From Naematelia aurantialba (lineage: Eukaryota > Basidiomycota > Tremellomycetes > Tremellales > Naemateliaceae): DNA of 64,000 bases. The stretch lies in contig JAKFAO010000008.1 of NCBI GenBank assembly GCA_021527695.1, positions 62,001 to 126,000 of the forward strand, read 5' to 3'. Below the pieces are notes generated by a model. The model worked only from the letters and a program-made list of their open reading frames with translations. It was not told the origin of the DNA and searched no databases. Below, one piece after another: positions 12,401 through 22,606 of the stretch (position 1 is the first letter of the stretch; the number at the start of each line of letters is the position of its first letter). The position numbers and the translations under genes were made by a program.

Positions 12401-14134
12401 AAGGAGGATAAAGCAGGAAGCTTCGTGCTGGCGCAACTGGTGTTTGTGGTTGGGCACGTCGCGATGAAACACATTGTGTACCTCGAACTGGTGGAGAGGG
12501 AGTTCAAGCGCAGGAAGGATGAGACTGCTAAGCGTTCGTATACCTACCTTGACCATACTGATAGTACAGGAAAAGCCGCCGCTAAAGCCGCTGACAAGGA
12601 TTCGAACGACCTCGACGCGGTAGCGGGTAACGCGGAGGACGACATCGGAGAACTCATTGCTGGGATCCGGGAGAAGGAGTTGTTGTATGGCGACAAGAGC
12701 CTGTTGGCGGTCTATGGTTCGATGGTGGCGAGCATCTGCGCGAGCCCGAAACGGTATAGGGTGAGCTTGAACCGCTCATCGAGTAGCGAGTCGGCTGATA
12801 GGTTGGTCCCCTGCCAGTCACCTGTACTTCGACAGGCTGCGACTCTTGCTCTCACCAAGCTCATGTGTGTTTCTGCGCAATTCTGCGAGCAACATTTGGT
12901 GCTGCTCTTCAAGATACTGGAAAGTTCGAAAGACCCGGTTGTGAGGAGCAACATTGTGATTGCGCTAGGAGACATTGCGGTCTGCTTTGGCAGCATGATC
13001 GATGACGTGCGTTTTAGTGTATCAAAGAAGGGATAACATAGCTGACTGGTCGGACAGAACTCGGAGAGACTGTACCAAGGGCTGGCGGACCCAGACTTGG
13101 TGGTGAAGAAGAACACGCTGATGGTGCTCACACACCTGATCTTGAACGGGATGATCAAAGTCAAAGGCCAGCTGGGCGAGATGGCCAAATGTCTCGAAGA
13201 TCCCGACCAACGTATCTCGGATCTGGCCAAGCTGTTCTTCACTCAGCTGTCGACCAAGGACAACGCGCTGTACAACAACCTGCAGGACGTGATCTCTCAC
13301 CTCTCGATCGGGGCGCACGCAGTAGATGAAGAGACGTTTGAGACGACCATGCGGTTTATTTTCACCTTTATCGAAAAGGTAAGCCACTATCGGTGCCGAT
13401 CTTCTCACCGAAATCTCGATTGTGAACGAGGAGGCTGATGATGGTGCAGGAGAAGCAAGCGGAAGCGATTGTGGAAAAGCTGTGCCAGAGGTTCCGACTC
13501 GCCACAGAAGAACGACAGTGGCGCGATATCTCGTTCTGCCTGAGTCTGCTGCCATTCAAATCCGAGCGGTCGGTCAAGAAGCTCATCGAGGGGTATGTCC
13601 AGTTGCCTTTGCCAGACTTGATCATTGTCTGTCCTGCGCTTGCTGTAGTCTCTGACAGCGGCGGTTCTTGCCTGTCCTCGTGGCAGGGCGTGATATGGCA
13701 TACTGACGTGTGCTAGACTGCCATTCTACCAAGACAAGCTGCACGAGGAGACCGTCTTCCGGCGGTTCAGCGAGATCCTAGCCAAAGCGCGGGCCAACAA
13801 AAACTCCAACAAGCCGGAAACCGAGCTGAAGGAGTTCGAGGCGATCCTCGCTGAACACCAGGCCAAGGGGCTGGAAGAACAGGCGTTAGAGGCGGATGTG
13901 CTGCGCAAGACCAAGGCGGCGAAGAAGCGCGCGGCAAAGAGGCCGCAGGCGGGGGGGAAGGAGAACCAGGGCGCGAAAGTGAGGGAAAAGGCGGCGCGCA
14001 GAGGTGAGTCGTGCTGTGCGGATGCTGCACGAGTGCGAGTGCGAGTGCGAGTGCCGAGATTGACAAGTACAGGACGGCGAAAAGCGGTGGTCGAGAGTGA
14101 TGACGATGACGATGGGGACGACGATGAGGACTGA
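9447..14134 (+). CDS. YCS4: Condensin complex subunit 1 (CAP-D2/Cnd1/Ycs4)
   Basis: A large gene of roughly ten exons from the ATG at 9447 to the stop at 14134, well over 1,200 residues. The N-terminal exon carries the Cnd1 N-terminal region (LQEELLSLASDPALYNVPNE). HEAT-like helices run throughout (for example AHPMRMALIEIIGLLITDIS at 10484). A Glu-rich low-complexity insert is at 11000-11080. The Cnd1 hallmark domain is at 12920-13330, with KDPVVRSNIVIALGDIAVCF and VVKKNTLMVLTHLILNGMIK followed by ISDLAKLFFTQLSTKDNALY. The C-terminus is basic then acidic (DDDDDGDDDED). In the family this HEAT subunit binds the Brn1/CAP-H kleisin and DNA and is required for mitotic chromosome compaction. I see no disruption. 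Confidence 0.95.
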
Positions 14135-14484
14135 AGCGATGGGAAGTACGTGGAAATGTATCGTAGGGCTGTATGAGAGGATGATCTGCTTTGATAGAGC
14201 CATGGACATGTTGCTGCAAAACCGTTAACGTATCGTCGTGCCAATCATCGTATCGTCGTGCGAGGCGTGGCGGCTCGAGTGCGGCTACCTGGTTGATGTG
14301 TTTAAGAATGTCGGGTCGGAACGCAGGTGGGCATGTGATGGTACACTTCCGACGGGAGCTTTATGCATGTCCATACAGTATTATATTGGGAGGTATGAAG
14401 AGGTCGTACATGGTACTCGCCAACGAGCCCGTCTACTGTATCAAGATCTATGGGCGACTGTACTGTACCGATCGCCGTCGTTCA
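14135..14484. other. Intergenic, convergent 3' ends
   Basis: 350 bp between the condensin stop and the stop of the MFS transporter on the other strand. The short direct repeat ATCGTATCGTCGTGC/CAATCATCGTATCGTCGTGC occurs near 14230-14260. No gene is seen. Confidence 0.5.
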
Positions 14485-14893
14485 TCACGAAATGATGAAT
14501 TTACTTCTCTCTCTCAGCCTAGAAGAGTGGAAGAGTACCTTCAGCCGAGCTCAAGTACAGATAAGACAACGACGCACCGTGGTCCGTACTTGTAGAACAA
14601 CATGGGCGTTGCACCCAATCTAAGTCGCCGCATTAGCGTCCGTCCAAACTGGCACTGGAGGCTGGCGTGGCTGCTTGATCTCCCATCCTCATCCAATTCA
14701 TCCATCTTCGAATTCATCCATCATCCAATTCACTCACTCCATCCCATCCATCTAAGCGAGGCGGGTTTGGGCTGGACCTTGCCCTCGTCCCGAGGATCGA
14801 GAGACCGACTCACAATACAGCAATGCAGCCTAGCAGGGTACAGGCCCAGCTCACGCCTAGGTTGTGGAACAACGGCTGTGCCGCCAGAGGAAA

Positions 14894-14898
14894 CCCTG
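14894..14898. repeat. Target-site duplication CCCTG (left)
   Basis: CCCTG abuts the left LTR and is repeated at 22602-22606 directly after the right LTR. The duplicated bases encode part of the Gly-Phe junction of the interrupted transporter exon. Confidence 0.95.
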
Positions 14899-15162
14899 TG
14901 TCACGGGCTGTGGTACGGGTTACGGCGGTGGTATACCTGGCGTGGACGAACGGTTTCTATATAGAACGGATGTATACTTGAGATGAGATGCGATACATTC
15001 GATGAGGATATCGAGACAGAGTTGATCTGCTATATACGAGGGACTACGTCACCCTACAGGGACTCATCGAATGGATTACTAAGGGACGGGGCACGTTCGG
15101 GGCGATACGGGTTCCCTTAGACGATATATCCTAAAAGGGGAAGTGCGATGGATTCCATGACA
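14899..15162 (-). repeat. 3' LTR of the Ty3/gypsy element (left copy)
   Basis: 264 bp with TGTCA..TGACA ends. It matches the right LTR except that position 15000 is C where the right copy has T (22439). This copy keeps perfect complementarity to the primer-binding site over 14991-15003. Confidence 0.97.
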
Positions 15163-15175
15163 CTCTCCCCCCTTT
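15163..15175 (-). other. Polypurine tract
   Basis: On the element's sense strand the 13 bases immediately before the 3' LTR are AAAGGGGGGAGAG. This is the expected primer for plus-strand synthesis in LTR retrotransposons. Confidence 0.88.
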
Positions 15176-15321
15176 AAAGGACGTCTATAGCGCGAAGAAC
15201 GAGACCGGATTACCGATGAGATTGCCTGCTAAAACGTCGAGTCGATGCTTGAGTGGGACGATATATGCTCGTACTCTTGGTACGCCCCCCCGTCGTCTCT
15301 CAAATTTGAATCGTTCTCACC

Positions 15322-16763
15322 ATGGCTCCCGTTCGTACTTATGAATTCCAGCTGGTTGGTGGGGTCGTTCTCGCGCCTGTCAAGAACGATCAATATAACG
15401 ACTTGATGGCGAAGTTGGAGGACAAGGTTGAGTCTGTTGCCCATCCCCAACAGTACATGACGGTACAGGCGGCCTTTTATGAGGAAACTCATGCGATCGT
15501 GACCGTTCTCCCTCCTCGAAAGTGTGTGAAGTGCGTGGATGCCTCGGGTGAGTGCATCGTGCCCATACCGAACGAGAATTGGGGGATTGGAGACGTGGTT
15601 CGGGACAAGGCGCCCGTTCATGGGTAAGTTGTGGTACGATATCACGTATTCTGGAGTACGGTAACCGTGTAGGTGTCTACGGTGTGGAGTGCTGAAGGTG
15701 CCTTGCTCGTTGCGGATCGGTACGCGGACGGGTCGTCGGGGTCGATGGGTTCTGCCGGAGCCCGAAATCGATCAGTCTCTGGCGTCTCTTGGTCGGTTCA
15801 TCAAGCTGGCCAACGACATGCTGTACTCGCAGTACCGTCCTGAGGACGAGGTTCTCTTGTCTCGCCTGCGAGATGTCAACTTCGTCGTCTCCTGTCATGA
15901 CGGAGACGTCGTCGAGTCGTCACGTGACTATCCACGCGACCGGGATGGCGGCATGGCTGTCACGTGGGGCTTGAGGAACTCGTCTAGGTTGAGCGAGTAT
16001 CTACTTGTCTCGACGAGAGTATATAGAATTTACCGGATTGTAGTGAGGTTCCTCAGCGATCCTCGATTGAGTCCCATAGTCCAAGACCCAACGATCTCGC
16101 TCTAACTTCGACGGGTCTACAACCACTCATCTGAGTTCTTCTAGATCGCCCAGGTCTCAGTCCACGTCCCCCAACTCCACGTCCCAGTCCCAAGTCAAGG
16201 CTTTCCTCATTCTCTCAACGAGTTCGCGCGGAACTCGTCCACTTCCAAGCCAGTCGTTGTGCAGCGGTCCCAGGTCGCCGAAGTTAGACCGGAGCATCGT
16301 GACATCTCCCATATTCGAGAGGCGAAATCTCGTCGACCCCGGGCGAATCCCGAGCCCGTCGGTACGGTTCGCGAGCAGATGTCGGTGCTTTGGCGTGACC
16401 TGTTGGCCGTGGCGGAGGCTCCTCAATCGTCCGTTCCTGCTCCGTCTGTGGTTGGGCCGTCGTCGCCTGTTACGGGTCCCGTAGTGGCATCTACGGTTGT
16501 CGGTGGCTCCGGTACGACTGGTGAGGTCAACGTGACCACGGGGTTCGTTTCGGGGGGGTACGGCCGGCTCGTCTTCCGGGCTCCATCTTCGGAGCGGTAC
16601 TGTGGTTGCTCGCCAGGTCGCGAGTCAGGCGTCTTCGTTGTCTCCGGCTCCCGAGGCCGTTCGGGCGACCAAACGGGCAAGGGTTGTGGACGTGGAGGAT
16701 GAGGACGAGGAGATGAGTAGGGAGAGTGAGGAGAGGGACGATGTGGAGGGTGAGGCTCAGTAG
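15322..16763 (+). CDS. Antisense retrotransposon gene, Zn2Cys6-like, unknown function
   Basis: A plus-strand gene inside the element, convergent with gag-pol. The ATG at 15322 sits in CACCATGG. Exon 1 (to 15623) carries CVKCVDASGEC (15523-15555), spacing C-x2-C-x6-C. A canonical 49-nt intron (15624-15672, GTAAGT..GTGTAG) joins in frame to CLRCGVLKVPC (15674-15706), again C-x2-C-x6-C. The pair resembles a Zn(II)2Cys6 cluster but with a 23-residue linker instead of the usual 5-12. A further intron may span 15997-16144, leading to a Ser-rich stretch. Downstream open frames include REQMSVLWRDLLAVAEA (~16370-16420) and an acidic C-terminus with a basic patch (TKRARVVDVEDEDEE), ending at 16763. The frame changes near 16200-16250 and at a run of seven G at ~16551, so this copy may be frameshifted or have unseen introns. 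I do not recognise a described family. Confidence 0.55.
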
Positions 16764-16877
16764 TAGTGGGTGGTGGTTCTGTGTATGTAATACCATTGGT
16801 CTGGGAGCATATCCCTTCTTGTCGGGCGTCCGTACAAGGTATCGTGCATCTTGTCGTGTACGGCGCCGTCGTCGCAG

Positions 16878-19800
16878 TCAATCCTGCGATCCGTAGCTCT
16901 GGGTACGGTTTTCCGTGTCTTCCATTCCTGTGACCGTGTGATCTTCCATGGTGACCCATCCTTTCCAACCTCGGCGAGCCGTATGTGCTCTCTTCGCTCT
17001 CTTTGGTGGAGTATAGGTTGCTTTGAGGGTCTCCCAGTGCTCATAGTCTTTCATGGTTTCGTCTGTCTCCCATGCTGCTTCGTTGTCGTCCGTTCCTTCT
17101 CTTCCCACTAGCCATTGCTGCTGGTCACGGACCGTACGATGTCGTAGGATCCGGTTCGGTACAGTGACGTTGTCTTCGAAATGCGTCTCGTCTGGTACGG
17201 TTTCCCGTTTTTCTTCTTCGTCTCCCCGTTCCCTGTATCGTTTCAGTAAGGATATATGGAACACCGGGTGAATCCTCGCGGTTTTCGGTATATCCAGTTC
17301 ATAAGCGACAGGGTTTACGACTCGTATGACTCTATACGGGCCCGCGTACTTGTCGTCGAACTTCTTTGTCGGTCGCAGGGTAGTCAAGTTGGTCGTGCGT
17401 AGCAGGACCTTCTCCCCCTCTCTCAAGACAGCGTCGCGACGGTGTCGGTTGTAGGCAGCCCTGTAGCGTTCATTCGCTTTGGCTATGTTGTCTTTCAGTC
17501 GGAGGTGTACGTTGGCCAGGTTAGAGACGATTGACACTGCTTTCGGTGCGCCAATTGACCCCGTTGGCGGTATTTCGAGATCCGTAATTCGCGCTTCGTA
17601 TCCCGTGAAGGCCGTATACGGCGCAATACCCGTGGTACTGTGTACGGTATTGTTATAGCAAAGTTCGGCATACGGTAGTAGCTCAGCCCAATTTGTTTGT
17701 TCGAAGTTCGCGTATACCCGCAAGTATTGCTCAAGCCATTGGTTAACGATTTCCGTTTGGCCATCAGTTTGAGGATGGTATGCCGTAGAAAGGCGATGCT
17801 TGAGTCCCAATAGGTTTGTGATGGTTTTCCATACTTGGGAGGTGAATACCGACCCTCTGTCCGTTACAAGCGTTTCGGGCAATCCGTGCTTGTAATATAC
17901 ATTTGTAAGGAACGATTTCGCGAACCCTTCTGCATTGAGGGCCGTAGTAGTTGGTACGAATATCGCCATCTTGGTAAACCTGTCTACTAAGACAAGGATG
18001 GCGTTGTATTCACCCGATGGGGGTAATTCCCCTATGAAGTCTGCCGATACGTGCTGCCAGGGCTTTTCCGCGATAGGTAGGGGCCTGAGTAGGCCTAATG
18101 GTTTCTGTCGGGAAGTCTTCGTCTTCTGACATATTTCGCACGTAGCTACGTAGTTGTGGATATCATCTCGTATCGACGACCACCAAAATTTGGAACGGAT
18201 GTTCCCGTAGGTTTTGGTACGGCCTGGATGTCCCCTTGTACGGCCGTCGTGTGAGCCCGTAAAGATTGTTTTACGCATGCTCGGCGGGATCCAGTATATC
18301 TCTGGTTCGTCTTTACGATGCCAGAGGCTGTCTTGGAGTACCAATTGGTTCTTTTCCTCGGCTGACGGCCCCTCGGTGAGTAGTGCTAACTTTAAGTCTT
18401 CCTTGAAAGTTGACGTCGAGGCCGTGGTCGTCTGTACTGAGATCGTATTGGCTTGTACGGGTTCCGATTCCACCTGATCCAGGCGTAGTAATGCTCGTAC
18501 GTTATGCGGGTTTAGCTCCTTGGATAGCGTCGTCTGTTCCGTGTCCGTAGGCTGGTAATCTGCACGCCGTGAAAGCGCGTCGGGTTTTGTTGAGAGCTTT
18601 CCCGGGCGGTATCGTACCTTAAAGTCAAAACCTGACATATATAAGTACCATCTGGCATGTCGTTGGTTTAGACTTTTGGTTGTCATCCAGGTTTCTAGTG
18701 ACCTGTGGTCACTTTGGACTTCCACCATTACCTTACTCCCCTCTAGATAATGCCTCCACTCTTGGAAAGCATATACGATGGCAAGGAACTCCTTGTCATG
18801 TACCTCGTAGTTCAACTCCGGAGGAGTGAGGCCTCGAGAGGTGAATGCGACGGGCCGTGTCACCCCTTCGTGATCCGTTTGGGAGAGTACGGCTCCGATC
18901 GCATAGTCCGACGCATCGGTTTCCACAGTACATGGAAGATCTGGATCGTAGTGACGGACAATGGGTGCCGTGCTAATGGCGTCTTTGACCGTATTCCATG
19001 ACACGCGTTCCGTGTCGCCAAATACGAAAGGCGTGTCCTTCTTCGCGAGTCTATGTAACGGCTTCGTGATCTTCGCAAAGTCGGGAATGAGTGTCCGGTA
19101 AAAGTTGGCGAAACCAAGGAAAGACTGTACTTGTCTTAGATTCCTTGGTTCTGGCCATTCTTTGATGGTAGCCACTTTTTCAGGATCCATGTTCACTCCC
19201 TCTGGGGTGATTACATATCCCAAGAATGAGACTCGAGTGGTAAAGAACTCGCACTTGTCATGTTTGGCATATAGGCGGTTCTGTCGTAGTCGTCTGAGTA
19301 CTTCTCTTACTTGGGCGATGTGTTCGTCCCTTGTATTGGAGAATACTAAGATGTCGTCCAGGTAAACAATGACACACGAGTCGAGTAAGTCTCGAAAGAT
19401 GTTGTTCATGAGGTACTGGAAAGATGCTGGTGCGTTTGTGAGCCCGAACGGCATAACACGGTATTCGTATAGGCCGTAACGGGTTCGGAACGCCGTCTTC
19501 CATTCGTCGCCTTCTTTGATCCGTAGTAGGTTGTACGCCCCCCGTAAGTCTATCTTACTGTAGACTTTCGCATGTTTGAGCTTGTCAACTAGATCTCGGA
19601 TCAACGGTAAGGGATAACGGTTCTTGATGGTAATGGCATTCAGCCGTCGATAATCGACACATAGGCGGAGAGATCCGTCCTTCTTTTTCACAAACAGTAT
19701 GGGCGACGCCGCTGGAGAGCTTGACGGTACCACGAACCCTTTAGCAAGGTTTTCGTCAAGGTAACCACGGAGTTCGTCTTGTTCGGTACGGGATAAGGCA

Positions 19801-22301
19801 TAAATGGGTCCAAATCCCGGCGTTGTGCCTTCCATCAACTTGATTTCGTGATCGTAAGGGCGATGTTCCGGTAAGATGTTTGCTTCTGTCCTACTAAAGA
19901 CATCGAGGAAATTATGGAACTCGGGAGGGATTGCTTTCTTCAGTTCCTCCGCTTCTACAGGTTCGAGTTCCATTGTGGCAATGACAACGTCGGTGTTACG
20001 GGGACGTATATGGCGTCCCGTCCAGTCCAGTACGGGATCATGACTCTTGAAGAACGGAATACCGAGAATCATGTTCGCGGCTCCGACCTTCGTGACCATG
20101 AATGTCGAGGTATACGCAGGGAAACCTTGACCTACCACGATGGTGAGTATCACCTCATGCGTGATGGTCTTATTGGCTATCGATCCATCTGCCAACTTGA
20201 TACTTTCAGGTTGGGCGGCCATAGTTGGTACAATGTTTAGAGACTTGAGTAGTTCTTTGTCGACGAAATCGCGAGTTGCACCCGTATCGAGCATGGCTCG
20301 TACTGCCCGATGAGGATGCAAGTTGATTTGTACCAGTATGGTGAATGGTGCTGTAGATTCCGAGAGGATGGCGTTCAGAGTAACCGCTCCCGGAGTACGA
20401 CCATCCGTACCTTGCGTTACGGGTATCGTTTGGGCCATGTTTGCTTGGTTATTCGGTTTAGGGGTATATCTTCTTTCCTTACAATCCTTGGTAACGTGGC
20501 CCGGTTTCCCACATCGAAAACAGAGGTGTAACTGTTCTCGTAGTCTCTGTTCTTCGGGAGGTAAGTTGGTATGGTAGGGGGGGCGACTTCGACCAGTATC
20601 TTTCGGAGCGATGGGTGACTCCGGTGCACGATTCCCGTATTGCCCCCCACGGGGTTCGTTATTAGGCGTGACCGAACTCCTTGTTCTGTCGTTCCCGTAT
20701 CGACGAGTTCCGAAGCGATTAGTCTTCACTTCCGGGTTTGGTTTCGCCGCTTCTTCCCGTCGTGCTTCGTCTCGTCTTTCTTGTGCACGCATGTCGAGGC
20801 GAATGGCACGGTCTACCAGTTCACTTAGAGTCTTGGGGGCGTCTACCTGTAAGGCAAGCGCGTTCTTGATGTCGGATTTGAGGCCCTCGTGGAAGGCAAA
20901 ACGTTCGGCCGTCTCTCCCCACTCGGCTTCTACTTTGAGTTGTAGGAATCGAGCGTAATAGTCTGATACCGTGGTGATTTGCCTGAGTGCCTTGAGTCGT
21001 CGTCCTGCCTCTGCCTTACGGTCGATATGGCCAAAGACTCTATGGATCTCATCGGTGAACTCAAGCCAAGAGTTAAACCAGGATGGTTTCGGGTTTGAGT
21101 TGAGCATGGCTACAAACCAGGTTTGAGCCGTATCCTTGAAGTATGAACCCGCGTAGATGATTTTAGAGTTGTCATCTCGAAACACTGCAGGTTGCATAGT
21201 CGTGTACATGATTACTTGAGCGAGGAATGTTGGTATCGATTTGGCATCCCCCTTGAACGGGTCTGGGGCGTTGAGCTTAATGCCTTTGTTAAACGGTCCC
21301 TGTTATGACCCGGTCATAACATCATATCATACTTGGTATTGTATATAGGTTGCGTGGGCTGAACTCTCAGAAGGGCTCTCAGAGTATTGCTCTCAGAAGC
21401 GGACTCGTTCTTAGAAGCGAGTCTGTTCTTAGAACTCCACTCTGAGAGGCATTCTTAGAACCACTCTGAGAGCGACTCTCAGAGTGATTCTCAGAGTGAA
21501 CCACCTTCTAAGAAGGCCACCCCAACAAGGTATAAAAGACGGGCCTTGGGGAGGGAGTCTGACTTCTTCCCTAAGGATCAAAATATCATAAGTTACCTCG
21601 CTAGACCTCAACACCGCCCGACCACCTACACCACCTCCCCAAGCTTGCCGGATCCTACCAAGCTCATTACGCCTACACAACTGTCGATCAAGTCACAAGA
21701 ACCCGAGCACTTAGCTCAACCCTTGTAAACGACAGCTTTCCACTCATCTTTGATTAGCTTGAGGTCAATCAAGGACGGGTCGTAACAGTCCCCGTACTAA
21801 GGAAGTTTCCTCTGAGTATGGGACAGAACGGTATCGTTGCGCTTCTTCGTATGATGCTTGTCGGGATTCCGTGCCCGTATTGACGGGGTCCCTTTCTTCG
21901 TGAACTGCGTCCAGTTCGGGTTCGTTTGTGTTCTCAATGGGTCGACCTTGAAGCTGCCTTAACAACCTTTCGTTCTCTGCCTGCCGGGCAGATATCTCTT
22001 GTTGGAACAGTTCGTTGTTCCTTCTCATTGCTGCCAATTCAGCAAGTACGGACTCCAATATACTGGAGGAAGATACGGGAGTGTCTACTTCACCCGTAGA
22101 GACCAACACGGCGGGCGTCTGCAGCTGCTCGACGTGCGGTTGGGAAGGTTCGGTGCCTTCCGTCGCCAGATCATCGGGGACGGGAGGGGGAATGCCTGCC
22201 TGCCTAGCGGATCTCCTCGTCCCCGTACCAGACGGGTTTGGAGGAGCCGTATTGGTGGCTACGGCTAGGGTATCGGTGTTATCGGTGGGAGAGGTAGACA
22301 T
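16878..22301 (-). pseudogene. Gag-pol polyprotein of the Ty3/gypsy element, interrupted
   Basis: A single frame starts at the ATG at 22301 and ends at 16878, but it is cut at 21792/21300 by a nested solo LTR. Without the LTR and one duplication, 4,932 nt remain, a whole number of codons, and the frames on both sides are in phase. Numbering from the ATG at 21209: gag helices at 1-150; CCHC knuckle CFRCGKPGHVTKDC (230-243); protease DTGA (308-311); reverse transcriptase LCVDYRRLN..YLDDILVF (516-623); RNase H from ETDASDY (763); integrase HHCC zinc region (987-1027) and D1057, D1117, E1153 in DD35E spacing. The C-terminal region resembles a degenerate chromodomain. The catalytic residues look intact, so the only visible break is the nested insertion. 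Confidence 0.93.
21301..21787 (+). mobile_element. Nested solo LTR from a second LTR retrotransposon family
   Basis: 487 bp beginning TGTTATGACC and ending GGTCGTAACA, flanked by exact 5-bp duplications GTCCC (21296-21300 and 21788-21792). Its sequence is unrelated to the host element's LTR. A TATAAAAG box at 21531-21538 suggests plus orientation. No internal region remains, so it is a solo LTR, presumably formed by LTR-LTR recombination after insertion into gag. Confidence 0.92.
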
Positions 22302-22322
22302 TACGGTCCACGGCAAGTACAA

Positions 22323-22335
22323 ATCGAATGTATCG
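22323..22335 (-). other. Self-complementary primer-binding site
   Basis: Two bases inside the 5' LTR the sense strand reads CGATACATTCGAT. It does not begin with TGG as a tRNA-primed site would. Instead it is the exact reverse complement of ATCGAATGTATCG inside the LTR (14991-15003; one mismatch in 22430-22442). That segment sits ~30 bases after the TATA box, where the transcript should begin. This is the Tf1-type self-priming arrangement. Confidence 0.8.
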
Positions 22336-22337
22336 AC

Positions 22338-22601
22338 TGTCACGGGCTGTGGTACGGGTTACGGCGGTGGTATACCTGGCGTGGACGAACGGTTTCTATA
22401 TAGAACGGATGTATACTTGAGATGAGATGCGATACATTTGATGAGGATATCGAGACAGAGTTGATCTGCTATATACGAGGGACTACGTCACCCTACAGGG
22501 ACTCATCGAATGGATTACTAAGGGACGGGGCACGTTCGGGGCGATACGGGTTCCCTTAGACGATATATCCTAAAAGGGGAAGTGCGATGGATTCCATGAC
22601 A
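22338..22601 (-). repeat. 5' LTR of the Ty3/gypsy element (right copy)
   Basis: 264 bp. On the minus strand it is the promoter-bearing 5' LTR, with a TATATA box and a predicted transcript start near 22442. One transition (22439) distinguishes it from the left LTR. Confidence 0.97.
22470..22475 (-). promoter_or_regulatory. LTR TATA box
   Basis: TATATA on the sense strand, 28-33 bases upstream of the ATC.. segment predicted to be both the RNA 5' end and the self-primer. The spacing supports this start site. Confidence 0.65.
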
Positions 22602-22606
22602 CCCTG
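22602..22606. repeat. Target-site duplication CCCTG (right)
   Basis: Exact copy of 14894-14898, bounding the element. With one copy and the element removed, the transporter frame is continuous. Confidence 0.95.

Larger units (their letters stand above)
14899..22601 (-). mobile_element. Ty3/gypsy (Metaviridae-type) LTR retrotransposon
   Basis: A complete 7,703-bp element in minus-strand sense. It has two 264-bp LTRs (14899-15162 and 22338-22601) beginning TGTCA and ending TGACA, differing at one base. Five-base target duplications CCCTG flank it (14894-14898 and 22602-22606). Internally it has a self-complementary primer-binding site, one long gag-pol frame (now broken by a nested solo LTR), a polypurine tract next to the 3' LTR, and an opposite-strand gene near the 3' end. 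RT-RNaseH-integrase order and the C-terminal region place it in Ty3/gypsy, probably the Tf1/sushi-like chromoviruses. It lies in the same orientation as the MFS gene it interrupts. Near-identical LTRs mean a recent insertion. Confidence 0.97.

Noticed and set aside
14899..22601. Reading the element as plus-strand because of the plus-strand gene at 15322
   Set aside because: Gag-pol, the primer-binding site, the polypurine tract and the TATA spacing all agree on minus-strand sense.
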